Of a DNA stretch of 64,000 nt, positions 25,882 to 34,791 are shown one piece after another. The translations under genes were made by a program, and so were the position numbers. The DNA is from Deltaproteobacteria bacterium (lineage in GTDB: Bacteria; Myxococcota_A; UBA9160; UBA4427), in the NCBI GenBank assembly GCA_002719955.1, contig PBFW01000072.1, positions 1 through 64,000 on the forward strand, given 5' to 3'. The notes under the pieces are model-generated. The model was not told the origin of the DNA. It saw nothing but the letters and a program-made list of their open reading frames with translations, and made no database searches. Within the stretch, counting starts at the first letter, position 1. Each line of letters opens with the position of its first letter.

Positions 25882-27461
25882 TCGCTCGAAGTTTGCCCCT
25901 GCCCTTGAGCGCTCTGATCGTACTCGTCGTCCACGCAGCCCCGCCCCTGCTGGCCGAGGAGCAGGGTGCGGGAGGGGTCGCTCCTCCGCGAATCAATCCA
26001 GCCGTCGAAGGGTTGTACGCATCGGAATGCGCCTCCTGCCATGGCGACCGCCTCGAAGGGGGAGCACTCGGGCCCTCGCTCCTGCAACTTCCCTTCAGCC
26101 ATGGTGAGTCCCTGGAGGAGATCGTAGGGAGCATCGCAGACGGAGTTCCCGCGAAGGGAATGCCGGCCTGGAAGGCCGTGCTGAGCGGGTCGCAGATCGA
26201 GCGGCTCGCGATGCTCGTTCTGGAGCGACAGGCGGGATTCACTTACGACAGCGCAGACCCGCTCGACGATGTACTGCAAGTTCCCGAGAAGCCGATTCCC
26301 AGCGAACACCACTCGATCAAGGTCGAGCGGATGGCCGGCGATCTCTTCTTCCCATTCTCGATCGCTCCCCTTCCCGACGGTCGAGTCCTCGTGACCGAGA
26401 AGACCCGTGGCCTCAGCATCGTAGAGCCCGACGGCAGCCGATCCGCTCCCATCCGCGCTACGCCTCGCGTCTACGACGATCGCAGCTATCGCGGCGCCGC
26501 ACTGCTTGGCAGTGGCTGGATGCTCGAAGTCGCGCTTCACCCCAGGTATGCGGAGAACGGCTGGATCTATCTGAGCTACGGAGACCGGTGTATCAACTGC
26601 AACGCGCTGAGTCGTCGTACGGGTGAGCCCGTCACGATGCTCGCCATCGTCAGAGGCCGGATCGTGGACGGCCGCTGGACCGACGAGCAGGAAATCTGGC
26701 GTGCTCCCGTGGATACCTATCTCACGGGACACAATCAGGCCGCGGGCGGTCGCCTGACCTTTGATGACGAGGGCTATCTCTACTTCAGCGTCGGAGGACT
26801 CAGTCAGGAGAGCGGTATCCAGGATCTCGACAAGCCCTACGGAAAGATCTGCCGCCTCCACGATGACGGGCGGACACCCTCGGATAATCCCTTTGCCGAC
26901 GTGCCAGAGGCGATGCATGCGATCTGGAGTCTCGGGCACAGGAACCCGCAGGGCCTCGCCTACGCTGGTTCGACCGGTGTGCTCTGGGAAACCGAACACG
27001 GGCCCCGCGGCGGAGACGAACTCAACGTGATTGTCCCCGGTCAGAACTACGGCTGGCCCATGGTCAGCATGGGAATGTGGTACGACGGCAAGCCGATCCG
27101 ATTCGCCGAGAAATTGGGGATCGAATTCGATTCACGAATGCTGACGCCACCGGTCATGCACTGGACGCCTTCGCCCGGCATCTCGTCTCTGGTTTCGTAT
27201 GACCGCGACCTGTTCCCCGCCTGGGAAGGGGATCTGCTCGTGACATCGCTTCGAAAGAAGACCCTCGTGCGACTCGAAACGATGGGCGCGAAAATCACCT
27301 CCTCCGAGACGCTCATCGAGGGCCTGGGGCGCTTTCGCGATATCGAAGTCGGGCCGCGCGGCGAGCTATACGTTCTCGTCGAGGTGCTGCGCCCGACCCC
27401 TCCGGAGCGAGGGCGCTACGACGGAAGTCACCTACTCAGGCTCACACCCGGGTCCCCATAG
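25878..27461 (+). CDS. Periplasmic cytochrome c-PQQ-type sugar dehydrogenase fusion
   Basis: 527 residues. Signal peptide, then a small cytochrome c domain with C-A-S-C-H (residues about 41-45) and a likely axial Met near G-M-P-A-W, then a six-bladed beta-propeller of the glucose/sorbosone dehydrogenase family: P-D-G-R-V-L-V-T-E-K, M-L-E-V-A-L-H-P-R-Y, H-N-Q-A-A-G-G-R-L-T-F, W-S-L-G-H-R-N-P-Q-G-L and E-H-G-P-R-G-G-D-E-L-N. Family members bind PQQ and calcium and oxidise aldoses or other polyols; here the fused haem would take the electrons onward. It is translationally coupled to the cupin gene. It resembles Asd/YliI-type enzymes except for the N-terminal haem domain. Confidence 0.9.
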   Translation: MIARSLPLPLSALIVLVVHAAPPLLAEEQGAGGVAPPRINPAVEGLYASECASCHGDRLEGGALGPSLLQLPFSHGESLEEIVGSIADGVPAKGMPAWKAVLSGSQIERLAMLVLERQAGFTYDSADPLDDVLQVPEKPIPSEHHSIKVERMAGDLFFPFSIAPLPDGRVLVTEKTRGLSIVEPDGSRSAPIRATPRVYDDRSYRGAALLGSGWMLEVALHPRYAENGWIYLSYGDRCINCNALSRRTGEPVTMLAIVRGRIVDGRWTDEQEIWRAPVDTYLTGHNQAAGGRLTFDDEGYLYFSVGGLSQESGIQDLDKPYGKICRLHDDGRTPSDNPFADVPEAMHAIWSLGHRNPQGLAYAGSTGVLWETEHGPRGGDELNVIVPGQNYGWPMVSMGMWYDGKPIRFAEKLGIEFDSRMLTPPVMHWTPSPGISSLVSYDRDLFPAWEGDLLVTSLRKKTLVRLETMGAKITSSETLIEGLGRFRDIEVGPRGELYVLVEVLRPTPPERGRYDGSHLLRLTPGSP

Positions 27462-27569
27462 ACCTCGAACCGTCGAGCCACTTCGAGCAAGCATCCATCG
27501 GATCCACCGGGCCCAGGAGCGAGAGCGGCCGGGAACCATTGCGCGCAAACTCGGCGGCCGGCAGGCGCG

Positions 27570-28469
27570 TCATTTCAAGAACTCACCGGTCTGCGTATTT
27601 ATCGAGGCCACCAGCCGCCACAGTTCCCGCTCGCTCGCCTCCAAAACATCGCTGGCGCCGGCGTGCTTCACCCAGCGGTCATCCCAGATGAGGACATCAC
27701 CCACCTGCCACATATGACGAAGGCAGAGTTGTGCCTGGATGGCGTGCTGCTGCAGATGATTCAGCAGCGGTGCCGAATCTTGTCGGCTCCAACCCTTGAT
27801 GCAGACCGTGCGGTCGGAAATGATCAGCGACTTTCTGCCGCTGACCGGGTTGTGGCACACGAGCGGATGCTCGAATTCATCCGCTCTTTTCCGACCCTCC
27901 GCTTTCTCCGCCTCGACATGCTCGCGTGCCATTCTCGAAACGACCGTGGCGTGGTCGACTAAATTTTTCAGCCCAGGAGACAGCCAGTCGTAGGCGGCTC
28001 GTGCGTCCGCAATCAGGGTAGAGCCACCCGACATGGGGATCGCCGCCGCCATTAGCATCGACAGCCCAGGATCGATTGGCGAATGCCCCCACCCGTCGTG
28101 ATGGAATAATCGCGCACCCGCGTTGGCTTTCAACGAAGCCGTGTTGTGCAGGAGCACACTGATCTTACTGCAGCCCTCGAGCGGATATTGCGGAATGCCC
28201 TCGCGGTCGAGATGCTGCATCATCGGCACGAAACGGTCGCCGAAGGATTCGAAGCTCCGCGCCGATGGAACCTCCCGAGAACGGACGAGAACCGCACCAT
28301 AATCCTGGGTCGCCAGGTGCAGCCTGGCGATATCGCCGCTCGAGTACGCCTCGAGGGTATCGGTCAGGAAGAGCCCGCCGAATCCGTGGGCCAGAAGTTG
28401 CACGGGAGCCAGGTCACTGCCCCCGGCGGCAGCGGCGAGTTCCGCCCTCGTCGGATCATGCTTGAACAA
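27570..28469 (-). CDS. TauD/TfdA-family Fe(II)/2-oxoglutarate dioxygenase
   Basis: 299 residues. The iron-binding facial triad is visible: H123-H-D125 in L-F-H-H-D-G-W, with the distal His in W-V-K-H-A-G-A-S, and a downstream Arg (E-L-W-R-L-V) to hold 2-oxoglutarate. Such enzymes hydroxylate or desaturate a small substrate with O2. The start is a TTG at 28469, with GGGAG 5 bases before it. It is the last gene of a four-gene run (ADC-like, SDR, EthD, this gene) but is separated from the EthD gene by about 195 bases. It is intact, unlike the dioxygenase pseudogene at 18930-19558. Confidence 0.88.
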   Translation of the reverse strand: MFKHDPTRAELAAAAGGSDLAPVQLLAHGFGGLFLTDTLEAYSSGDIARLHLATQDYGAVLVRSREVPSARSFESFGDRFVPMMQHLDREGIPQYPLEGCSKISVLLHNTASLKANAGARLFHHDGWGHSPIDPGLSMLMAAAIPMSGGSTLIADARAAYDWLSPGLKNLVDHATVVSRMAREHVEAEKAEGRKRADEFEHPLVCHNPVSGRKSLIISDRTVCIKGWSRQDSAPLLNHLQQHAIQAQLCLRHMWQVGDVLIWDDRWVKHAGASDVLEASERELWRLVASINTQTGEFLK

Positions 28470-28663
28470 GGCGACTCCCTTCTCGAGCTACGACACGCTC
28501 CCTACGTCATCTGCAAGAATACACGGAGGATGTCCCGACGACTGATCGGCCAGATACGGTCATTCTCAGAAATCCGTGAAGGCTTCGAAGTCACGTCCGC
28601 GTTTCCGACATCGAAGGACACTCGCCCCCCGGCGCGCAATCCACTGCGCCTCGCTCGAGGCGC

Positions 28664-29347
28664 CTAACCCATATAATACTCGGAAAAGAAGGTCACTTCG
28701 ATCGCGGAGTGATCAAGAAAACGACCGCAACTATCCATCATGATCTTGAAGTTCGTCTCGTACTCTTCATGCGTCTTTGCATCGTAGAAAATTTCCTGAT
28801 CCGTGAGGGCACCCATCGGGAACGACTCCTCGACGAATGCGTCCCAACGGTCGGGGGCTCCGGGCGTGAGCGCCCTGAAAATCTCGTTGCGCACGTAACC
28901 AAAGGTCGACTGGGTATCGATCGCGACCTGGCGATGATCCCCATGCCAGATCCGGATATATTCTTCCTGGCTGAGATCGGCCCGCTTCGTGATACAAGAG
29001 ATCTGCTTCATCCCGGGCGTCCGCTCGCCCTTCGGCATCTCATGGACCATCGGCCGGGATTCGCAGACCAGATATCCCGCGAGGCCCTGGACGTGGCCAG
29101 CCAACGCCGCTTCCGCGGATCCGCGATCCCCGGCATCCTCGAGCCAGAAGGACACCATCGCTCGAATCGGTGGGTCGACCTGGCGAATCGGCGAACCTTC
29201 GGCGACATCGGCATCCGCCCCGAAGACCGTGATCTCCATCGCGCCCGCCTCACGCATCGCTGGGACCGCCACTCCGCATAAGGCTTCGCGAAGCTTCGTA
29301 CCATCGGCCTCTGCACTGTCAAAAAGAAGGTAGAAAAGCTTCTGCAC
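28664..29347 (-). CDS. EthD-domain (dimeric alpha/beta barrel) protein
   Basis: 227 residues from the GTG at 29347 (M-Q-K-L-F-Y-L-L-F-D as opening strand; GGGGAGA lies upstream). A TTG at 29422, directly after the SDR stop, is an alternative. Two ferredoxin-like halves can be seen; the second, starting about M-K-Q-I-S-C-I-T-K-R, with Y-I-R-I-W-H-G-D-H-R, is EthD-like. EthD proteins are small helpers in ether or terpenoid/polyketide degradation gene sets; most have no proven reaction. It lies between an SDR and a TauD dioxygenase on the same strand, which supports a role in the same pathway. Confidence 0.8.
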   Translation of the reverse strand: MQKLFYLLFDSAEADGTKLREALCGVAVPAMREAGAMEITVFGADADVAEGSPIRQVDPPIRAMVSFWLEDAGDRGSAEAALAGHVQGLAGYLVCESRPMVHEMPKGERTPGMKQISCITKRADLSQEEYIRIWHGDHRQVAIDTQSTFGYVRNEIFRALTPGAPDRWDAFVEESFPMGALTDQEIFYDAKTHEEYETNFKIMMDSCGRFLDHSAIEVTFFSEYYMG

Positions 29348-29422
29348 TGAAAGGGTCTCCCCGAAAATGAGTGTCGGCCTCGCCTTGATCCGAACCTCGA
29401 ACCGACGAGTAAAGTCGCCCAA

Positions 29423-30196
29423 CTATTGCATCACGAGACCACCATTCGGTGAGATCCACTGTCCGGTGATGAATCCGCTCTCATCGCTCGCGAGGAACAC
29501 TGCCGTCGTCGCAATATCCGCCGGCTGACCTACGCGACCGAGCGGAGTCGCTTTGACCAATGGCGCGATGAGCGGACCGGTGACGCCGGCTGTCATCGGT
29601 GTCTCGATCACGCCCGGGCAGATCGCATTGACGCGAATCCCGAAACGCCCGAGTTCCGCAGCGGTCGCCCGCGTGATCCCGAGAACCGCGGACTTCGACG
29701 CCGAATAGCTCACATTCCCAAACTGGGAGAGGCCGGCGATGCTCGACATATTGATGATGCTGCCTGGATTTCCCTCGCGCTGCATGATCCGCGTTGCCTC
29801 GCGCAAGCAGAAGAAGACACCATTTACGTTGATGGCCATCAACTTGGTGAAACCCTCGTCGCTCATATAGATCGTCTGCTGACCGGTCTCGAGGAGTTGG
29901 TCACGGCCGTCGCCGGGGATATGATCGACGCCGGCATTATTCACCAGGATATCGACGCGGCCGTATTCGGCATCGACCTTGCCGAACATCTCGACGACGG
30001 AGGAACCGTCCGAGACGTCTACCGCAGCCGCGAAATGGCTCGACCCGGCGAGCATCGATCGCGTTTCCTCCGCCGTTTCCGGTCGCAGGTCGACGGCGGC
30101 GACGCGCGCGCCCTCCTCCGCAAAATGACGCGAAATCTCGCGACCGAGGCCAGAGCCCGCTCCTGTCACGAGGGCCACTCGATTCTCGAGTTTCAT
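29423..30196 (-). CDS. SDR-family NAD(P)-dependent oxidoreductase
   Basis: 257 residues, classical SDR. Cofactor motif T-G-A-G-S-G-L-G, V-N-N-A-G-V-D, catalytic Ser in I-N-M-S-S-I-A-G and Y-S-A-S-K. An Asp at the end of strand 2 (A-V-D-L-R) favours NAD(H). The loop after V-N-N-A-G is longer than usual (roughly 20 extra residues including D-G-R-D-Q-L-L-E-T), which may shape the substrate pocket. AGGAGG precedes the ATG at 30196. It is 21 bases downstream of the ADC-like gene, so the two are likely co-transcribed. A hydroxyl/ketone oxidation is expected. Confidence 0.92.
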   Translation of the reverse strand: MKLENRVALVTGAGSGLGREISRHFAEEGARVAAVDLRPETAEETRSMLAGSSHFAAAVDVSDGSSVVEMFGKVDAEYGRVDILVNNAGVDHIPGDGRDQLLETGQQTIYMSDEGFTKLMAINVNGVFFCLREATRIMQREGNPGSIINMSSIAGLSQFGNVSYSASKSAVLGITRATAAELGRFGIRVNAICPGVIETPMTAGVTGPLIAPLVKATPLGRVGQPADIATTAVFLASDESGFITGQWISPNGGLVMQ

Positions 30197-30217
30197 GATT
30201 CGAACCTCCTGCTTCGA

Positions 30218-31024
30218 CTAGACCTCGACACCTTCGGTCTGGGGTTCGTCGTAGCGCTGGTGTATGAAGGGCAAGAGCCAATCACCCGGCACCGGCCGCA
30301 GGACGCGACCCGAGCTCGCGGTCGTTCCCTCCGTGTATTCGAATTCGACGAGTCGGCGCATGGGCAGATCTGCCACCGGATCGAAGGGCGAATCCCATAA
30401 TTCGATCCCACCTTCGAGGCGCCAGACGCGATCGAATCGGTGACGCCACTCGAGCCTCACGAGCTGCGGGTCTTGATCGAAACCCTTGTTTGCATCGCAG
30501 CTCGGAAAAGCCTTGAAGCAATATCCGTACTCGGTCTGTTCACGTGCCCCGAGATCCTCGACGCGATTTCCGATCGCAGCGAGATAGCGGATTCCCATCC
30601 GCTCGACACTCGCCGAGACGGCCTCTCCCCCCGCCCCACCCGAGCCATCGAACTCGATCTCCGCCAATTTCTTTGGTTCACCAAAACGCTCACGCCCACC
30701 GACCACCGCGGCCTCGGACGACATCGGCATCGTGATCAGGTAATAGCCGGGCTTATCGTCATAATCGACGCGCACTCCGAAGCTCGCGGAGCGGATTTCG
30801 AGGGTCACGTCGGGCGACACCTGCATTGCGACCGAAGCAAAGGAGAGATACATCTCGGGTTGAACACACGCTTCGAGTGGCTTTGGAACAACCGCCTGGG
30901 CGACTTCCGCATCCGTCTCGTAAATACATCGGATCGAGCGAACCGCGCTCGTGAGCGTCCCCTCGGCCGCGACGGAACCCATTTCCAGATCCCTCGAGCT
31001 CTTGGTATATCGAACGCGACCCAT
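30218..31024 (-). CDS. Acetoacetate decarboxylase-like protein
   Basis: 268 residues from the ATG at 31024 (M-G-R-V-R-Y-T-K-S); an ATG at 31036 and a GTG at 31117 are in frame too, and no start has a good ribosome site. The diagnostic ADC segment is F-G-E-P-K-K-L-A with the Lys pair at 118-119, one of which forms the Schiff base in acetoacetate decarboxylase. The C-terminal H-Q-R-Y-D tail is not a known motif. Family members include decarboxylases and many aldolase/dehydratase-like enzymes of unknown substrate in degradation clusters. It begins an operon with the SDR and EthD genes and is divergent from another SDR operon. Confidence 0.85.
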   Translation of the reverse strand: MGRVRYTKSSRDLEMGSVAAEGTLTSAVRSIRCIYETDAEVAQAVVPKPLEACVQPEMYLSFASVAMQVSPDVTLEIRSASFGVRVDYDDKPGYYLITMPMSSEAAVVGGRERFGEPKKLAEIEFDGSGGAGGEAVSASVERMGIRYLAAIGNRVEDLGAREQTEYGYCFKAFPSCDANKGFDQDPQLVRLEWRHRFDRVWRLEGGIELWDSPFDPVADLPMRRLVEFEYTEGTTASSGRVLRPVPGDWLLPFIHQRYDEPQTEGVEV

Positions 31025-31388
31025 AATTCGTTCCATCCACTGCGCCGCCGCGCTTTTCTCGAGCCGAATTCCGCCGCCGCCCTCCTCGAAGGACGAATGG
31101 AGAGGAGCGAAGCGCACATGATGCGATCCGGTCTCGGTCGCGAAGCCGCCCGCAACGCCCGGCGATCGGGCCCAAAAAGTCTACGGACCCCGAACCGATC
31201 AGCCAAGGCTCTCGCGAGTACGTTTTTTCACCCAGGTGATGGAAATCCCTGAAAAAGGGGGAGCTAGCATCAGCCGAGTTCGCGAGACTCGCTCGTCGGC
31301 GGCGGTTTTTCGCGCTGCGCCGCGGCGCGCGCATCCCCGCGTTCGTCCGATCCGTCCGATCGCTCCAGCCACCCCGAGGAGAAGCAAT
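31025..31388. promoter_or_regulatory. Divergent intergenic region with a 7-bp dyad
   Basis: 364 bases between the ADC-like operon and the SDR-SDR-crotonase-VOC operon. TTTTTCA at 31224-31230 and its reverse complement TGAAAAA at 31250-31256 form an inverted repeat with a 19-base spacer, notable in GC-rich sequence and fitting an operator for a dimeric regulator. No regulator gene is next to it. I see no clear -35/-10 pair. Confidence 0.35.
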
Positions 31389-32267
31389 ATGTCCGACGCC
31401 CCCGTCGCCTTCATCACCGGAGCGAGCCGCGGGATCGGCAAGGCCGGTGCCCTTGCCCTCGCCGACGCGGGCTATGACGTCGTCGTGACGGCGCGTACGC
31501 TGCACGCGGGCGAAACACACGACTACGCAACCTCGAGCGCGAACTCAGGCCAGCAGACCGCACTCCCCGGAAGCGTGGAAGAAACGGCGGCCGAGGTCGA
31601 AAAGCGTGGACAACGCGCCCTTCCGCTGCGCCTCGACCTGCTCGATCGCCCCAGCCTGAACGCCGCCGTCGCGACCACCCTCGCCGAGTGGGGCAAGATC
31701 GATGTGCTCTACAACAACGGCATCTACCAGGGCGCGGGCGTGATGGATCCCTTCATGGAGATCGAGGAGGAGAAACTCGCCCTGGTCTTCGAAGGCAATT
31801 TCTTCGCCCAGCTCCACCTCACGCGAAAGGTATTGAAACATATGCGCGAGCGGAAAACGGGGACGGTCGTGAACATGACCTCGAATGCCGGCCAATACGA
31901 TCCCCCGAACAAGACCAACGAGGGAGGCTGGGGCTTCGCCTATGGCGCTTCGAAGAGCGCCTTCCATCGCATGGCGGGCTTTGTCCATGTCGAGTTCAAG
32001 GACGACGGAATCCGCGCCTATAATATCGACCCCGGCTATGTCCCGACCGAGGCCCAGCTCGCGATGCACGGCAAGGACGATCCGATCTACCAGCAACACA
32101 TCTCCGGCGGTGCGCCACCGGAAGTCCCCGCGAAGATGTTGATCTGGCTGCTGACGACCGAGGAGGGCCAATCGCGAAGCGGCGAGACCTTCCACGCGCC
32201 GAGCTTCGTCAAGAAGCAGGGCCTGCTCCCCGGCTGGCCGCCGCCGAAGAAGGATCGCAAGATCTGA
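31389..32267 (+). CDS. SDR-family oxidoreductase
   Basis: 292 residues. Cofactor motif T-G-A-S-R-G-I-G; the usual N-N-A-G reads Y-N-N-G-I; active site Ser in N-M-T-S-N-A-G and Y-G-A-S-K. There is an insertion between strand 2 and helix 3 (about residues 40-60) and a longer C-terminal tail ending P-P-P-K-K-D-R-K-I. GAGGAGA precedes the ATG at 31389. The stop and the next SDR start share one base (TGATG at 32265-32269), showing tight coupling. Alcohol/ketone chemistry is expected; the substrate is unknown. Confidence 0.9.
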   Translation: MSDAPVAFITGASRGIGKAGALALADAGYDVVVTARTLHAGETHDYATSSANSGQQTALPGSVEETAAEVEKRGQRALPLRLDLLDRPSLNAAVATTLAEWGKIDVLYNNGIYQGAGVMDPFMEIEEEKLALVFEGNFFAQLHLTRKVLKHMRERKTGTVVNMTSNAGQYDPPNKTNEGGWGFAYGASKSAFHRMAGFVHVEFKDDGIRAYNIDPGYVPTEAQLAMHGKDDPIYQQHISGGAPPEVPAKMLIWLLTTEEGQSRSGETFHAPSFVKKQGLLPGWPPPKKDRKI

Positions 32268-33037
32268 TGGGATTGCTCGAGGGCAAGATCGGAATCGTGA
32301 CCGGCGCGGGAAGCGGTATCGGCCGAGTGACCGCCCAGGTCTTCGCACGCGAAGGGGCCTCGGTCGCCGTCGCGGACTGGAACGAAGAGAGTGCTCGGGA
32401 AACGGTTGAGTTGATCGAAACCGAAGGTTTCGAGGCTCTCACGGTCAGGGCGGACGTCTCCGACGAGGAGAGTGTGGCGGAGATGGTTCGGCACACGGTC
32501 GATCGTTTCGGGGGTCTGCACTGCGCGTCGAATAACGCGGCGCTCGGAGCCGGATTCCACCCGACCCACGAGCTCGATCGCGAGCGATGGGACCGATGTC
32601 TAGCGGTCTCCTTGACAGGTGTGTGGCTCTGCCTCAAATACCAGATCCCCGCGATGATGGAATCGGGCGGGGGGGCGATCGTGAACATCTCGTCCGTGTC
32701 CGGAATCAAGGGCCAGATCACCCAGGCCGCCTACGCAGCAAGCAAGGGCGGGGTCATCGCCCTGACCAAGACCGCCGCCGCTGAATACGCCCAGCGAGGG
32801 ATCCGCGTCAACTCGGTCGCGCCGGGAGGAATCGAGACCCCGGGCATGGCGAGTTATCTCGAGGCCTTCCCCGAGATTCGTGAAAAGACCGAGAAACTGC
32901 ACGCGATGCGGCGTTTCGGACGACCGGACGAGATCGCCGATGCGGTGACCTATCTGTGCTCGGATCGTTCGAGCTTCATCACCGGCCAAGTCCTGGGCGT
33001 CGAAGGCGGCGTGCAGATCAACGCGCACGATATCTGA
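32267..33037 (+). CDS. SDR-family NAD(P)-dependent oxidoreductase
   Basis: 256 residues, classical SDR: T-G-A-G-S-G-I-G, S-N-N-A-A-L-G, N-I-S-S-V-S-G and Y-A-A-S-K, with A-P-G-G-I-E-T-P after the catalytic Lys. Asp at the end of strand 2 (V-A-D-W-N) favours NAD(H). The C-terminal S-S-F-I-T-G-Q-V-L-G-V-E-G-G is typical. It starts on the last base of the preceding SDR stop and is followed 25 bases later by a crotonase, so SDR-SDR-crotonase-VOC form one operon. Two successive SDRs suggest paired oxidation and reduction steps on one scaffold. Confidence 0.93.
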   Translation: MGLLEGKIGIVTGAGSGIGRVTAQVFAREGASVAVADWNEESARETVELIETEGFEALTVRADVSDEESVAEMVRHTVDRFGGLHCASNNAALGAGFHPTHELDRERWDRCLAVSLTGVWLCLKYQIPAMMESGGGAIVNISSVSGIKGQITQAAYAASKGGVIALTKTAAAEYAQRGIRVNSVAPGGIETPGMASYLEAFPEIREKTEKLHAMRRFGRPDEIADAVTYLCSDRSSFITGQVLGVEGGVQINAHDI

Positions 33038-33062
33038 TCCGATCTTTCCAAGGAGCCTTCGA

Positions 33063-33845
33063 ATGCCCGTCCCTGTCCTGCTGGTCGAACGCGATGCCCC
33101 GATCGCGGTCGTGACCCTCAATCGGCCCGACCAGATGAACGCGCTCAACGCCGAGTTGCGGATCGCGATCGGATCGACCTTTGCGGAGCTCGAAGCCGAT
33201 CCAGAGATTCGTGCCATCGTCCTGACCGGCGCTGGACGCGCTTTCTGCGCTGGTATGGATCTCAAGGAGATCGGCGGAGGCAGCGATGGCCAGACCGGTT
33301 ACGACCTCTCGGTCGCTGGCCAGGACGAGATGCGAGAGCACATCGCCAATTTCTCGGGGCCCGTGATCGCCGCCGTCAACGGAGCCGCAGCGACCGCCGG
33401 CTTCGAAATCGCATTGGCCTGTGACATGATCTTCGCGGCGAGGGGCGCAAAATTCCTCGACACCCACGCGCGCGTCGGAATCGTGCCGGGTTGGGGTCTC
33501 AGCCAGCGACTCCCGCGTTTGATCGGAATCAACCGTGCCAAGGAAATCAGCCTCTCCGGCAACGCGCTCAGCGCCGAGCGGGCCTGCGAATGGGGGCTCG
33601 CCAATCGCGTCTGCGAGCCGGACGCGCTCCTCGAGGAGGCGCGGGCGCTCGCGCTGGACATATGTGGCTGCGTCCCGAGCATCATGGAGCAGGTCAAGAC
33701 GATGATCGACACGGGCTATTCGATGCTCTTCGACGACGCGATGGAATACGAACTCCAGACGGGCATCGAATCGTCGAAGAAGATCGACAGTGCCGAGATC
33801 GGTAAACGTCGCGACTCCATCATGGAACGCGGTCGCAAGCAATAG
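33063..33845 (+). CDS. Enoyl-CoA hydratase/isomerase family protein
   Basis: 260 residues. Oxyanion-hole segments are F-C-A-G-M-D-L near 61-67 and N-G-A-A-A-T-A-G-F-E near 106-115. Unlike the crotonase at 4024, the first catalytic Glu is kept (Glu115), but the second position (Glu164 of rat hydratase) aligns with His135 in D-T-H-A-R-V-G. This T-H-A-R-V-G pattern is common in a large crotonase subgroup. It would act on a CoA thioester made by other enzymes of the region, such as the CoA transferase at 42788. AAGGAG precedes the ATG at 33063. Confidence 0.92.
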   Translation: MPVPVLLVERDAPIAVVTLNRPDQMNALNAELRIAIGSTFAELEADPEIRAIVLTGAGRAFCAGMDLKEIGGGSDGQTGYDLSVAGQDEMREHIANFSGPVIAAVNGAAATAGFEIALACDMIFAARGAKFLDTHARVGIVPGWGLSQRLPRLIGINRAKEISLSGNALSAERACEWGLANRVCEPDALLEEARALALDICGCVPSIMEQVKTMIDTGYSMLFDDAMEYELQTGIESSKKIDSAEIGKRRDSIMERGRKQ

Positions 33846-33858
33846 GAGAACTTCATCG

Positions 33859-34791
33859 ATGGCACTCGACCTTCTCTCCGTCACCCACGTGAACATCAAC
33901 TGCTCGAATCTCGAGCGGTCGATGCGCTTCTATCGTGATCTCGTCGGGCTCACACCCCAATCCCACACGAAGCCCGAGCCCCAGGACGGCGCGGGCTTCG
34001 GCCTTCCGGGAAAGGTCGTCTGGGACGCCTATCTTCTTCACGACGATCGAGGTTTCGGTGGCCCGGCGATCGACCTGCTCGAGTGGCAGCAGCCCAGGCC
34101 GGTCGGGCGGCCGCACCCCGAGGCGAACCACCTCGGCTTCATGCGTGTATGTCTGGCGGCCGAGAACCTCGATGCGCTCCATGCCCGACTCATCGCCGAG
34201 GGCAGCAGGACGCGAAGCGCGCCGATCGAAGTTCCCGTGCTCGCAGATCACGCGGTCAAATTCTTCTGCTGCGATGACCCGGATGGGACGTGCATCGAAT
34301 TCGTGGAGAGACCCGGCCCCGTTCGAATGTCGCATATCAACATCAATTGCAGCGATCTCGACCACTCCTCGGATTGGTACCAGCGCGTGCTCGGCGTCAC
34401 GCCGATCGCGGATCGGGCCGAGCCACCGGCGGCGGACGGCACGGCCTTCGGTTTCGAAGGGGATTGTGAATATCGTGCGGATTTCCTGGCGGTGGCCGGG
34501 GATCCCGAATCGTTGATCATAGATCTGCTCGAGTGGAAACGACCGACGCCGATCGGCAGACCGCTGGTCGATGCCCACCATCTCGGCCCCTTCCGAATGG
34601 CTTTTCAGGTGGCGGACGCGGCCCTTTGTTGCGCGGAACTCGACCGGCTCGGTGTCGAGCACTCGGGAGCCTGCTGGCTCACAATGGGCCCGGAAATCCC
34701 GATCATCGACGGGTTGAACGCGGTTTTCTTCCGGGATCCCAATGGAACGATGCTCGAGTTGATCGAAACGCCGAAGATGGAGGGCGCGTGA
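33859..34791 (+). CDS. Two-domain VOC (glyoxalase/extradiol dioxygenase-like) protein
   Basis: 310 residues made of two vicinal-oxygen-chelate modules with parallel motifs: V-T-H-V-N-I-N-C-S (domain 1) and M-S-H-I-N-I-N-C-S (domain 2), then N-H-L-G-F and H-H-L-G-P, then C-I-E-F-V-E and M-L-E-L-I-E. Each module thus keeps a His-His-Glu set that could bind a divalent metal. The two modules look like an internal duplication. Members do ring cleavage, lactoylglutathione or epimerase chemistry. AGGAG lies 11 bases before the ATG, slightly long. It is last in the SDR-SDR-crotonase operon, 13 bases after the crotonase. Confidence 0.88.
   Translation: MALDLLSVTHVNINCSNLERSMRFYRDLVGLTPQSHTKPEPQDGAGFGLPGKVVWDAYLLHDDRGFGGPAIDLLEWQQPRPVGRPHPEANHLGFMRVCLAAENLDALHARLIAEGSRTRSAPIEVPVLADHAVKFFCCDDPDGTCIEFVERPGPVRMSHININCSDLDHSSDWYQRVLGVTPIADRAEPPAADGTAFGFEGDCEYRADFLAVAGDPESLIIDLLEWKRPTPIGRPLVDAHHLGPFRMAFQVADAALCCAELDRLGVEHSGACWLTMGPEIPIIDGLNAVFFRDPNGTMLELIETPKMEGA

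Noticed and set aside
28670..28680. ATATAATAC, a -10-like sequence
   Set aside because: It lies at the 3' end of the EthD gene (the codons of the final Tyr-Tyr-Met) with no sensible gene start downstream on that side.
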